Shown here: piece after piece, positions 26,001 through 36,080 of the stretch | Layout of the letters: each line of letters starts with the position of its first letter | Position numbering within the stretch: position 1 is the stretch's first letter | Assembly: GCA_026874595.1 (NCBI GenBank) | Contig: CM049307.1 | Coordinates: 97,006,330 to 97,070,329 of the forward strand | DNA length: 64,000 nt | Reading direction: 5' to 3' | From: Sipunculus nudus | Taxonomy: Eukaryota > Annelida > Sipuncula > Golfingiida > Sipunculidae | Position numbers and translations under genes: made by a program | Notes under the pieces: model-generated | What the model was told of the DNA's origin: nothing | Database searches by the model: none | What the model saw: only the letters and a program-made list of their open reading frames with translations

Positions 26001-29000
26001 ATTAAGCATGTTGATTTAACACGAAAAAAAAGTTTCTTCCCTTTAAAATATGTCTGTACCTGCCAAAATATTGTCTTGTAACAGTTTGCTTACTCCTGTA
26101 AACGAGCGTAAAACCAGTGGACCGGGCATGATGGCAGGTGTCAACCTAAACACAGTACTTGCAGCCGTGTGCAGCGTGGAGCCACAGCACTTAGATGCCC
26201 TTACTGACCTGATGAAAAAAAAATATAATATATGTTCCTGCTGGCTGAAACACCACGTGTTACCCCTCTTAATCAGACCTATGGTCAAGCAGCCTTGTTA
26301 TGGTAAACAAACACACGTTGACTGTGTTTACCAACACTCAGAGCCATAACACAGTGTTAAACAGTCTTTGTGCTGGGATGGTTTTCTGGGAAACTTTTGT
26401 ACAAAGCAAAACTGAACTGATGGTGTGAAAGAACAGGCATGATTTTGCTCCTGATTATGTTCCTTTAAGAGGAGGTACAGATGAAGTATGTTGTACAACC
26501 AGGCTTGGGTTGAGTATATAATTAATGGACAGATTTCTTTCATTTTATGCATATACATAGACATGGGTTATGGGATGATGTATATTTTAATTTGGGTCAT
26601 GGCCTTTCCTATGAGAGTGACCTTGACCTTGAACATTGCCATATATGGTGAAAATCACACTAAATCATAAATATTTCATGCATGCATTGATCTAAAAAAT
26701 CAAATTGACCAGAGATCTTGGAGAGCTATGTCTTTTGTAGAAGACAGGTGGTGCTACCTGCTGTCTTTCTCTTGATTCGTGCCTTTTAATACCCCATCAT
26801 TGCCACTTGACAGTACTGTGAGCATTATAAGTCTAAAACTTATTGACAGATTGGTCTGTACATGTACATTGATCTTGGATACCTCCATCTTGTATTCAAG
26901 ACTGGTGACGCCATCTGCAATTGTTTGCCATGGCGTCCATCTGTACATGTGTTTTGGGTGAAAATTGCTCATATCTCCGGAGTGGTCCAAGGTATTGGTC
27001 TGAAATTTGACATGCTATCCATCTTGGAAATTTTCCTCGTAAAATCAGACAGGTGGTGCCACCTACCTTTTGCGTTTTGGTAGAATAAATTAATGCTCTT
27101 TTCTGAGGAGTGGTTTGCCATATTGGCCTGAAATTGTGCATATCCATAGATCTTGGACTCCTCCATCTTGTACATAAGACTGGTGGCACCATCTGCAATC
27201 ATTTTGTTGTGGCAACCATCTGTACATGTGCTTTCAGTAAAAATTGCTTTTATCTTTGGAGTGGTTCAAGGTATTTGTCTGAAATTAGGCATGTCCATCC
27301 ATCTTTGAAAGTTTTCTCATAAACCAGACAGGACCACCAAACTTTCCGTTTTTGTAGAATAAATTAATGCCCTTTTCTCAGGAGTTGTTTGCCCTATTGG
27401 CCTGAAATTGTGCATATCTATAGATCTTGGACTCCTCCATCTTGTACGCAAGACTGGTGGCTCCATCTGCAATTGTTTTGCCATGACGTCCACCTGTATA
27501 TTTGTTTTAGATGAAAATTGCTCATATCTGATGAGTCCTTCAATGTGTTGGTCTCCGATTTGGCATATACATCCATCTTCAAGAGTTTTCTCGTCAACCA
27601 GACAGGTGGCGCCACCTACCTTACCATTTTTATAGTATAAATTCATCCCCTTTTCATAGGAGTGTTTCTCTGTAATGGCCCCCATATTTGGTGAAAAATA
27701 TTGTTTCACAAATTGAAAGATGGAAGAAACAATAGTTGCTTGCCATATGTCAGTACATGCTGCTTAAGATGGGGGCCTATTCTTTAAGGGGGGTGGGATT
27801 AATTGTCTAGCAATACTGTGGCACCTGCGGTGCCAAGAAATATCTAGATATATGTACTTGTATTCTGTACTTGTACTCAAGAAAAATTTTTCGTTACTTT
27901 CACTGTACTTTTTGCTTAGAGCTTTTATCCTTGTAAAGTCCTTGTACTGTACTTGTACTTGTCACTAGTGTTCGTGATAAGTACATTTAGCCCAATATCT
28001 ACTTACCATAAACATAGCATGGGGAACCCCAAGATGTTCAGAATGTTTTAGTACTATGATTGACTGATAGATCAAGATATTCTCTCACAATATTGAATAA
28101 TGAGCCTTTAACTTATGAGAACTTATCATTATTACTCTAAAGTTTTCAATGAAATAAATACTTGTAAAAGTACTTTTATTCACTTTCAGAACCCCTGAAC
28201 TTGTAATTGTCAAATTTGGAAGGATGTGTACTCAAGTACAGACCCCCTGTACTTGATTCTAACCCACAAGATACAGATCTGTATGGTAAATTTGAGGGCC
28301 CTAGGTGAAATAAAGTTTTTGTGATACCAAGATGATTCTATTGATGTTTTAATAATTTCAGAATAGTCTGGGACAAAAGAGTGGTTGTCATAGTGATGTA
28401 GTAATGCTACTGACATGTCAGTGTGATGCCACTATTAATTCCCCAACCTCTTTTATCAAAATTTTAATTAAAATATGTTTATTTTGTCTGTTTAAATTAT
28501 ATTAAATAATATCAGTTACAAGTTTTACAGTATTCATAGTTATCAGCAAAGTCTGCTATTTTATTTCAGTTCCCTTCGAGGCGTTGAAAGTTTACACAAA
28601 TTAGAAGAACTGGTACTAGACAACAATGAGATTGGAGATGGGACGGATATCCCCAACTTACCCCGCCTTCACACACTCACACTCAACAAAAATAAAGTAT
28701 CCTTTCTAAGGCTGCTTCTAAAAAAATACACATTATCACAGTGTGTCTTCTCTCAAGGATAACTGAGTGCATGCAGTATCAGGTAGAAGTTAGGTATCAG
28801 TCAAAAGTTATGTCAAAGTTAAGTAGGGATGGATCAAGGATTTAGGAAAAGGAGGGGTCCTACCCAGGGCTAATAGTAAAATCTAAAATAAATAGGTCCC
28901 AATGTCTGGAAAAGTGTAATCATGCAAAATAACGGACCCATCTAACATGGTCTCACAAAAAAGTGTGACCACATTTCAATGAAAAAACTGTTTCATGTAA

Positions 29001-29756
29001 AAGTTGAAGATCCGGCGCATCTAATGATACAATATTTTTGTATGTTTGATATAAATATATTTTGCTACAAACTGTCGAAAAAGGGTAGTTTGCTGAGAAT
29101 ACCTAAAATGACGTCGTGTCAAAGACGTTCTCAGCCGACGTCATGAATTCACAGTACTGTACGTGCATACCATGTTAAACAAAAGGATGATGTCTAACAA
29201 AAATTACAGTCAATATATCTTTTTATGCATAGATAGAGAAACAATTTTACCTCTAAATATCCATATTTCCCAAGATTTAATAAAAGTTGACAACGTTGTG
29301 CCGCCAAAAACATAAACATGCAACTGTCGTCTGTGAATGTATTCGACTGATCACATTAACTCTTGCTCTATTCAGCTTTGTCTCTATGTACGTTTTATAT
29401 GTCAAATAAATATAAATTGTGTAATAAACAGTCATTTTTGTGGACAGAGTATAAAGACTACATTTTAGACATGTCATTTATCTAATTTTTTTTTGTCCTG
29501 TTAGACTACTTTATGTAAGGACAATCAGATGGGAACATCCCCTCCCCATGAGTAACAGACCGGTAGCCCTTAAAATCGAGACGAACGCGGGAGAAACACG
29601 GGACCATGTTGGGCATATCATCCATGTGTGACCACATTTTATAATTTTATATATATAATACAAACTTATATGGCTGGTCAAATAAAATGTGGTCACACAT
29701 TTTTGTTAATATTTATTGTTAAAAAATGTGGTCACACCATGTGACCACATTTTATA

Positions 29757-29817
<61 letters not shown>

Positions 29818-30012
29818 CAAACTTATATGGCTGGTCAAAATGTGGTCACACCTTATTTTTGTCAATATTCTTTGGTGAAAAATGTGGTCACATAATATTC
29901 TATATATAATACAAACTTATATGGCTGGTCAAGTAAACTGTGGTCACAACTTATTTTTGGCAAAATTTATTTTAAAAAATGTGGTCACACCATATGTGAC
30001 CACATTTTATAG

Positions 30013-30084
<72 letters not shown>

Positions 30085-30776
30085 TATAATACAAACTTAT
30101 ATGGCTGGTCAAAGTGTGTTCACACCTTATTTTTGTTAATATTTATTGGTAATAAATGTGGTCACACCATATGTGACCATAATTTATAATATTATATATA
30201 TAATACAAACATATATGCAGTTCAAATAAAATGTGGTTACACCTTATTTTTGACAATTTTTATTTTAAAAATGTCACACCATATGTGACCACATTCTAAA
30301 ATTATATATTTATTACAAACTGATAAGGCTTGTCAAATAAAATGTGGTCACAACTAATTTTTGTCAATATTTATTGTAAAAATTGTGGTCACACCGTGTG
30401 ACCACATGTTATAATATATTAAATATATATATATAATACAAACTTATATGGCTTGTCAAATAAAATGTGGTCACACCTTATCTTTGTTAATATTTATTGG
30501 TAAAAAATGAGGTCACACCTTATGTGACCACATTTTATAATATTCTATATATAATACAAACCTATTAGGCTGGTCAAATAAAATGTGGTCACACCTTATT
30601 TTTGTCAATATTCTTTGGTGAAAAATGTGGTCACACCATATGTGACCACATTTTATAATATTCTATATATAATACAAACTTATATGGCTGGTCAAGTAAA
30701 ATGTGGTCACAATTTATTTTTGGCAAAGTTTATTGTAAAAAATGTGGTCACCATGTGACCACATTTTATAATATAT

Positions 30777-30816
<40 letters not shown>

Positions 30817-33800
30817 ATACAAACTTATATGGCTTGTCAAATAAAATGTGGTCACACATTATTTTTGTTAATATTTATTGGTTAAAAATGTGGTCACACT
30901 TATGTGACCACATTTTATAATATTCTATATATAATACAAACTTATATGGCTGGTCAAATACAATGTGGTCACACCTTATTTTTGTCAATATTTATTTTGA
31001 AAAAATGTGGTCACCCCATATGTGACAACATTTTATAATATTATATATATAATACAAACTTATTAGGCTGGTCAAATAAAATGTGGTCACACCTTATTTT
31101 TGTCAATATTCTTTGGTGAAAAATGTGGTCACACCATATGTGACCACATTTTATAATATTCTATATATAATACAAACTTATATGGCTGGTCAAGTTAAAT
31201 GTGGTCACAACTTATTTTTGGCAAAATTTATTTTAAAAAATGTGGTCACACCATATGTGACCACATTTTATAATATTCTATATATAATACAAACTTATAT
31301 GGCTGGTCAAATAAAATAAGGTCACAACTTATTTTTTTATTGGTAAAAAATATGGTCTCTTGGTTTGAAAAAAATTCAGGATTAAATTGAGAAAAAAATA
31401 AGGGATATGATGATGTAAGAATATATTTCAATGTGGTCACAACACCTTTTTTTACTATTTCTAACTACTATATGTGGTCACACGATTTATAAAAAAGAGA
31501 TCACACCTTAATAATGTCATTAATTATAACTAATAAATGTTGTCACACTTAATAATTATTTTATTAAAAATAAGGATATTATTATGTTAGTATAACAAAA
31601 AATGTTGTAACATAATGCGGACGAACGCGGTCGGTCTTTTTATTTATTGTTATTTTGCACGATTACCTGGAAAAGGGGTTGGGGCTGGCCACAAAAATTG
31701 GTCTGAACCCTTAAAAACAGGTCACAGCGGCTGAAAAGACATGGGGGGGGGGGGGGGGGGTCCAAACCTCTTGGAACGCCCTGTTATTCCTCTTCTGTTT
31801 ATATCACATAGCTTTGGATCTGTGGATACTAAGCCTAAGGTATTCAGCTCCATGTTGCAGATGCTGCTGGACTGGAAAGTCAGGCTTACTATGATTTGGT
31901 ATAATGCTGTCTGTAATGTGTGCTAAAAAGTGAGACAAAGATAAGAAATAAAAGGGCAAATATTTTTAAAATTTTACATGTGCTAATGAATGTTTCAGAG
32001 GAAAAGCTTGTTTTAGTTTCCTTAGGATTGTAACCTTAATCTTATATCAGCGCATTTTTTGTCAAAAACAGATTTTCAGCGAAGAAACCTCCATCAGTTG
32101 TACAACAGTTTGGTCTTAGCTTTATATGCTGCTGAAGATGGTTCGCATCACCTACAATCATTTTTGCTCATTAAAAAAACAACCTACCTTAACATACCAC
32201 AGATAACAGACCTGGACCGCCTGTTAGATAAGCTTGTTAAGCACACACCTGTGCTGAGGTACTTGAGCTTGCTAGGTAATGAGGCGTGCCCTAATCAATT
32301 ATCAAGTCGAGAAAAGGATGAAGAAGATTATCAGCGATATAGGTTTGTAAGTTGCTATGACAACCAAAAACACAGATGTGACAGAAATATATGGTAATTC
32401 TGGCATAAATGAAAGTAAAACAACACTCCTCAAGCAATACTCCTCATGCATGTGCAATTTTTGGAACTTTCAGTTAAATTCTTCCGCATGTTACACACAA
32501 AGTTCTAATAATATTGTTGCTTATTATATTGGAAATACTTGAATGTAAGTAGTGAAGAATACATGACAAAGGAGGGTTAAACCAAGTAATAAAAATTACA
32601 TGCCTGACATTTAGGTGGTTTCTTGTTTTACTGTATATAGTGATTTTGATTGGTATGGATATGGATATATGTATCAGTGATTCATATAATTTTGACATAA
32701 GTTACTAAGAATACTGTAGCTACAAAGAGCTGCAAAATGGTAAATTTGCCCATAATAATTAATTAATGAGGATAGTCAGCAGTTGATTTTCCAGTAGAAA
32801 ATATTGTTTGAGTAAAATTATTTATAAGTAATTGATTTTAATGGTGATATAGGGTTTAGATATCACATAATCATGTGACCACACCCATTATTTTTCATCA
32901 GATTTTTCAGCTGAGCATCATGACCCATTGGTCGCTTGTGTCACACTTTGAACATTTTTTGTAGGCATTATGTGCTTTACCGACTGCCAAACCTAAAATT
33001 TCTGGATTCAACACAAGTCACAGAGTTAGAAAAGAAGGAAGCCAAAAGGCTGGGGCCTTATTTGAAAGTTGTACGACCAAAAGATGACTCTGTTTATGTG
33101 AGTAACAAGCAAATCTTACTCTGAAAGTGCCAATTGCAAGTTACAGCATGTTCTACATGAGTTTATTGTTTTAGGAGGGCATGCATGACATATGTAAATT
33201 CAGTGTTTCAAAATTTCTTAAATAAATGTGTTAGATATTATTGATAGACCAGAATGTTGTGATATGGGGATTTTTAAAATTGTATACTAAAAATGGGGCC
33301 CCGTTGCAGGGGAAGGGTATATTGCCGTGAAGGTAGCAAACTCCCCAGACCCATATGGTAGCCACATCTGGTGGTTGATATGGAACCAATCTATATGGGT
33401 CCTTGTGGTTGTGAGCCAAGGTGAAGGCCAGTAATGGCCAGCGGTGTGATCTCTTTCGACAGACTGACAAGGTTATCATGTCGCTTTGAATTCAGTTTGA
33501 AGGGGCAAATTGTTGTGATTCTGTAAGTTAGCCCATCAGACAGATGTAGGTAGTAAAAACGGCCAAGTGTCATGTCCCATTCCAGCTGGTCAAGGATAAC
33601 AAACAGATGGGGCCATTTTAGTAGTATGTAGATAAAAGATTGTGGTATCATTATCATATAATGATATTCTTTGAAAGTTTTTTAAATGTTACTGAAACTA
33701 CCAGTAGCTTTATATATATATTTGGTCATTCAGTTACAATAGAACCATCAGCTTTCTGTGGTAGGTCTCAGAAAGACAAATATCTAAGAAATTTAAATTA

Positions 33801-35392
33801 TACTTTTGATGGATTTTGTAAAAAAATAAGTATTACAGAATATTTTAGTAATGATACCAAGGATACGATTTAATGATAGAAATTAGCACACTCATGTCAT
33901 TAAAGATGACCCACTGTTATGTTCATAAGTTTAACAGGATGTTGCTTGTATGTTTTTCAGAATCATCATAATGAAGAGCGAGAATGTCAGTCAGCGTACA
34001 CACCATTACCAAGCCGAATTAGAGAAGAACCAGATCACAAAGGTAATTTTTGCCAAATGTTAAAAAACTATGAGGCAGAAATAAATTACACATCACATTG
34101 CAAGACAGAATAAATGTAACTATTTTAACAAATAAATTCTTCAAGTAAATCAATTTGTAACCTAATTTTATAGAAAGTCCTGAAGAAATACAGGATAAAC
34201 TCTTGATTTGCATGATATTTGAGACCTGTGTTCAGAATATTCCTACATTTCATGTCTGAGCCTAACTGCCTTAGAGGAGGCAATCTGCTATCCACAGAGT
34301 GCTCTCTGATTATCTAGTTAGGTGGAGGTTGTTTTTTCTCATGTGTTTATCACCCCTGTAAGTTTTTCTGTATACAAGGTGTGTAAAAAGTTAAAATAGA
34401 CATAGAAATGTAATGGAGAGGTCAGGTCTGGTGCAAACATTTTTTAGGGAATTGGGGCTTTCTGGAATGCGGGAATGCCTGTGATGCTTAAAATCTAACT
34501 TGAATGCTTGGTTTTGGGAGTCCAAGCAACCAAACAGATGTGCAAAAATTCTGGCAATAGGACTAAGAGGATCAAAGTTGGCCTTTTTAGCAGTCACTGA
34601 CCATTGCCAACTACCTAAGTAACCAGTTAATTATATAAACACTGTACTGACAACTGATCCTTATCAGATAATCATACAATGACTCAATATGTAATCATGT
34701 AATGATATGAAAATGATGTAAAATAAAAAAAAAACACAAATTTACACACTTAACACACAGATCCCCCCCCCCCCCCCATTAGGACACGCCATATTGAAAT
34801 GTGATGCACTAAAATTTTGGCCTGAGTGTCCAGGACTCTTCATTTTTTCTTCCTATTGAAAGCCCTGGTTAATGTAGACCCAGAGGGATATACAGCATTA
34901 TAGTGTATCTGTTTGTATGTCAGTATTTTTGCTTATTCCAGTGAAATTGTGTTTCTATTGAATCATATGTTCAATATACTTTAAATATGATAAGGACAAA
35001 AATATTATACAGAATGAGTAATGCAGCTTTCAGTTGTATCTTGCAGTTAAAATTCCCAGTATTACTATGTGTTGCATCATGTAATGAGGTGTGATTATAG
35101 TGGGTTTGTACCATTGTTTTATACCTTTAATATATGACATACAGCTCTTAATTTAGGTCAGCTCATTGATTTATGTACTATCGGAGATAGCTTTTGTTGT
35201 GTTAATCAAAGATTGAGTATTGACTAGCCTTGACTTCTGAGCTTGGCTCTCTCTGGGTGGTTTTACTGTGGTTATTAGTACTGATTACTGTTTTCTTTTT
35301 TTTTTTTTACAGCATCCTTTGGCCAGTGTAAATATGTGTATTATGGTCGCCACTCCGAGGGCAACAGGTTCATCAAGAACAATGACCTCTGA
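13987..35392 (+). CDS. LRMDA: LRMDA-type leucine-rich melanocyte differentiation-associated protein
   Basis: Seven coding exons join in phase to a 249-residue protein: 13987-14073, 24769-24869, 28570-28696, 32203-32342, 32965-33097, 33961-34042 and 35313-35392. Residues 1-29 are an acidic, Ser/Asn-rich leader. Residues 30 to about 125 are leucine-rich repeats ([46 protein letters not shown]). A capping region follows with [22 protein letters not shown] and VVRPK. The tail [20 protein letters not shown] is the family's signature C-terminus. The human protein (C10orf11) is linked to melanocyte differentiation and oculocutaneous albinism type 7; its biochemical role is not settled. The invertebrate function is unknown. 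Large introns (10.7, 3.7 and 3.5 kb) carry most of the repeats described here. Confidence 0.93.
14263..14278 (+). repeat. G16 homopolymer in LRMDA intron 1
   Basis: Sixteen consecutive G. It is one of about a dozen G or C runs of 11 or more bases scattered through the window. Confidence 0.95.
14434..15480 (+). repeat. Tandem pair of GTCC-rich repeats (family A)
   Basis: About 490 bp from TAGTCGTGGTCCATTGTC (14450) recurs nearly identically from 14962, with the shared blocks ACACCGTTGGACCTACGAAT, GACTTCGTTCCTTCGAGATA and TATGGGCCCAAACATAATGG. The second copy retains an extra 5' end, AGCTCAGCTGACTATAAGTC, starting at 14933. The near identity suggests recent duplication. There is no coding capacity. 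Confidence 0.9.
15700..16260 (+). repeat. Diverged third copy of the family A internal unit
   Basis: The blocks TTAGATGTCCCAAAAATCTC, GACTTCGTTCCTTCGAGATA and GTTATGGGCCAAAACATAAT follow the order of the tandem pair just upstream, with more substitutions. Confidence 0.85.
17005..17138 (+). repeat. 69-bp tandem duplication
   Basis: The stretch starting CTCTGTATATATGATGATTG (17005) is repeated from 17074 with few changes, including the shared GCAACTTTTGCAACAATTCT. The second copy abuts the family A element starting at 17143. Confidence 0.92.
17143..19567 (+). repeat. Family A repeat element, 2.4 kb, with nuclear-receptor-like motifs
   Basis: It begins AGCTCAGCTGACTTTCAGTC, then a GTCCGTCC-rich stretch, and ends GCAGCTGAGCGTCATGACCC, ATGGGTCAC, so its ends share the inverted core GCTCAGCTG. 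The interior has sub-repeats of about 130-146 bp, each with GAGGTCAAAGGTCA-like words (17469, 17615, 17750, 17879) and 'TTTCACATA' words. It has no ORF with a recognised domain. Confidence 0.75.
20020..20573 (+). repeat. 3' end of another family A element
   Basis: CTATGTACATGCCAGAAATT and the following words match the 14.4-15.5 kb units. The end GATCAGCTGAGCGCCGTGAC, CCATGGGTC matches the end at 19533-19567. The layout fits an outer element started near 14933 and split by the one at 17143-19567. Confidence 0.65.
20976..21016. repeat. 17-bp near-perfect hairpin, 7-nt loop
   Basis: Arms ACCATAAAATTTCCTTT (20976-20992) and AAAGGAAATTTGATGGT (21000-21016) pair at 16 of 17 positions. Outside them TACA/ATGG words can pair with CCAT/TGTA, extending the fold to roughly 70 nt with internal loops. 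It lies in LRMDA intron 1. Confidence 0.7.
21239..21421. mobile_element. Mariner-type MITE, 183 bp
   Basis: It starts CAGTGGAACC and ends TACACTG, with TA immediately on both sides (21237-21238 and 21422-21423). The interior repeats AAGACCACCTGT-like words. TA target duplications and CAGTG-type ends fit the Tc1/mariner group. There is no ORF of note. Confidence 0.7.
23958..24452 (+). repeat. Dispersed repeat family C, copy 1
   Basis: It starts ACACCCGTCTTATGACGAG and ends ATACACGACGGGCC. Words such as AATGAGGTTATAGATCACTG and GAAGTCAGAGGTCACCAGAT match the inverted copy at 50693-51145. It lies in LRMDA intron 1, about 300 bp before exon 2. Confidence 0.8.
24769..24869 (+). CDS. LRMDA: LRMDA exon 2
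   Basis: The acceptor is ttttttttccag and the donor is CTCAT|gtaagt (phase 2). It encodes [15 protein letters not shown] and the first leucine-rich repeat [13 protein letters not shown]. Confidence 0.94.
25293..25795 (+). repeat. Direct repeat copy 1, about 500 bp
   Basis: Matches 25979-26469 along its length (AGTTTGCTTACTCCTGTAAA, CAGTGGACCGGGCA, GCCTTGTTATGGTAAACA, GTGCTGGGATGGTTTT). It contains an 11-bp inverted repeat, CCTTGTTATGG (25603) and CCATAACAAGG (25649). LRMDA intron 2. Confidence 0.88.
25979..26469 (+). repeat. Direct repeat copy 2, about 490 bp
   Basis: Second copy of the 25293-25795 unit in the same orientation, separated by about 180 bp. Divergence is moderate with small indels, so the duplication is not recent. 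Its hairpin arms have decayed on the right side. Confidence 0.88.
26700..27720 (+). repeat. Palindrome array, LRMDA intron 2
   Basis: GGTGGCGCCACC and variants occur at 26747, 26904, 27052, 27182, 27456 and 27605, alternating between a CAGGTGG...CCTACC form and a CTGGTGG...ATCTGCAA form. Spacings near 148 and 130 bp match the arrays at 55 and 59 kb. Intervening words (TCTGAAATTTGACATG, TTGCATATCTATAGATCTTG-like) are also shared. ORFs across it are by-products; the two spacings sum to a length that is not a codon multiple. Confidence 0.88.
28570..28696 (+). CDS. LRMDA: LRMDA exon 3
   Basis: The acceptor is tttatttcag and the donor AATAAA|gtatcc (phase 0). It encodes two repeats, [20 protein letters not shown] and [16 protein letters not shown]. 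Confidence 0.94.
29758..29815. repeat. (AT)n expansion inside a minisatellite unit
   Basis: About 55 bp of AT replaces the short TCTATATATAAT segment of the 118-bp unit. Confidence 0.95.
30012..30087. repeat. (AT)n expansion inside a minisatellite unit
   Basis: About 70 bp of AT lies at the same internal position as in the other expanded units. Confidence 0.95.
30778..30815. repeat. (AT)n expansion inside a minisatellite unit
   Basis: About 36 bp of AT at the same position within the 118-bp unit. Confidence 0.95.
31742..31760 (+). repeat. Long G homopolymer
   Basis: An unbroken G run of about 18-19 bases in LRMDA intron 3, just right of the minisatellite. Confidence 0.95.
32203..32342 (+). 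CDS. LRMDA: LRMDA exon 4
   Basis: The acceptor is aacataccacag and the donor AG|gtttgt (phase 2). It encodes [27 protein letters not shown] and [10 protein letters not shown], the end of the repeat domain. The open frame continues upstream into the intron without meaning. Confidence 0.94.
32907..32942 (+). repeat. Terminal fragment of a family A element
   Basis: TTTCAGCTGAGCATCATGAC and CCATTGGTCGCTTGTG match the 3' ends at 19533-19567 and 20539-20573. The fragment ends about 23 bp before LRMDA exon 5. Confidence 0.8.
32965..33097 (+). CDS. LRMDA: LRMDA exon 5
   Basis: The acceptor is ttttttgtag and the donor TAT|gtgagt (phase 0). It encodes [20 protein letters not shown] and [12 protein letters not shown]. 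The end of a dispersed repeat stops about 25 bp upstream of the acceptor. Confidence 0.94.
33961..34042 (+). CDS. LRMDA: LRMDA exon 6
   Basis: The acceptor is tgtttttcag and the donor AAAG|gtaatt (phase 1). It encodes a hydrophilic linker, [20 protein letters not shown] and REEPDHK. Confidence 0.9.
35313..35392 (+). CDS. LRMDA: LRMDA exon 7 (stop)
   Basis: A 12-base T tract and acag precede [26 protein letters not shown] and TGA at 35390-35392. This C-terminus is the clearest family signature in the gene. Confidence 0.94.
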
Positions 35393-36080
35393 CCTTTGAC
35401 CCCTGCAGCAGGTCAACAGGGTGACAGCATTTTTAACAGAGTACTTCAAATACACTCATTCAGACTGTTCTCTCAATATACATATAGTGAAACCTGTGTT
35501 AAGAGACCACACATGGGACTGGCTGAAAGTGGTTTAATTTCACAGGTGGTCTTATTAGGCAGGTCAGTTTTAACCATTGAGAACTGGTTCACCCAAGGGT
35601 GGTCACTGTGTGTGTATATATAAATATAAATATATATGATTGACAGAATATTTTCTTTCTCAATATTTATGTTGGAGATAACATTCAGCTGTCATTTTTT
35701 TAGAAGAGTACATATGGAACGATAGTTTTTCCTTTCAAGAAAAATCCAGTGCCTGGAAATTTGTGATTATATTTATTTTTTCAGGGGTAGGAAGCAGGGT
35801 ACCAAAGATAAAATTTTAAAGCATTTATGGCCAATGTACCTTTCAATTAAAATGAAAGCCAAGCATTTAAGTCCAGGGTTTGTATATATTTCACCCAAAT
35901 TTATTTAATTTGATCAGACTACTAAAAACATCTGCAAAAATCATGTACGTTATATATATAAAAGAAAATCAAAGATTATATAACAGTATACAGTATTATA
36001 TTCCATATACTATATTGACGTTACATTTTCTGTCATTAGTTGGTTGTATAGCAATTTTATATAAATATCAATAAATATAT
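35393..36080 (+). other. Probable LRMDA 3' UTR
   Basis: The region follows the stop codon and includes a degraded MITE at 35487-35612. AATAAA at 36070-36075 is a possible polyadenylation signal; the real end is not determined. Confidence 0.35.
35487..35612. mobile_element. Degraded relative of the mariner-type MITE
   Basis: The left end TAGTGAAACCTGTGTTAAG and right part AGGGTGGTCACTGTG resemble the MITE at 21239-21421, including AGACCAC/GTGGTC words in opposite orientation. It lies in the LRMDA 3' region. Confidence 0.55.

Larger units (their letters stand above)
28930..31570 (+). repeat. Palindromic minisatellite, about 118-bp unit, LRMDA intron 3
   Basis: About 13 units, best preserved at 29620-31320. 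Each contains ATGTGGTCACACC followed by ATATGTGACCACAT, a palindromic core, then TATAATATTCTATATATAAT, ACAAACTTATATGGCTGGTC, AAATAAAATGTGGTCACACC and TTATTTTTGTCAATATT. Core-to-core steps are about 115-124 bp where there is no AT expansion. Fading single copies lie on both sides (28950 and 31440-31560). Confidence 0.95.

Noticed and set aside
26896-27709. Several overlapping minus-strand ORFs with GGATC/GGATS-type repeats
   Set aside because: They come from the palindrome array; the dimer length is not a multiple of three and frames do not persist.
29882-31319. Repetitive ORFs ([10 protein letters not shown]...) in the intronic minisatellite
   Set aside because: The unit is read by chance in units without AT expansion; no start, no conservation of frame.
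28930-31570. CRISPR-like direct repeats
   Set aside because: Unit size of about 118 bp without unique spacers, in an intron of an animal gene; this is a minisatellite.
33280-33657. Minus-strand ORF block of 80-90 codons within LRMDA intron 5
   Set aside because: It resembles a dispersed repeat more than a gene, with no recognised motif and no splice frame; not enough evidence to call either.
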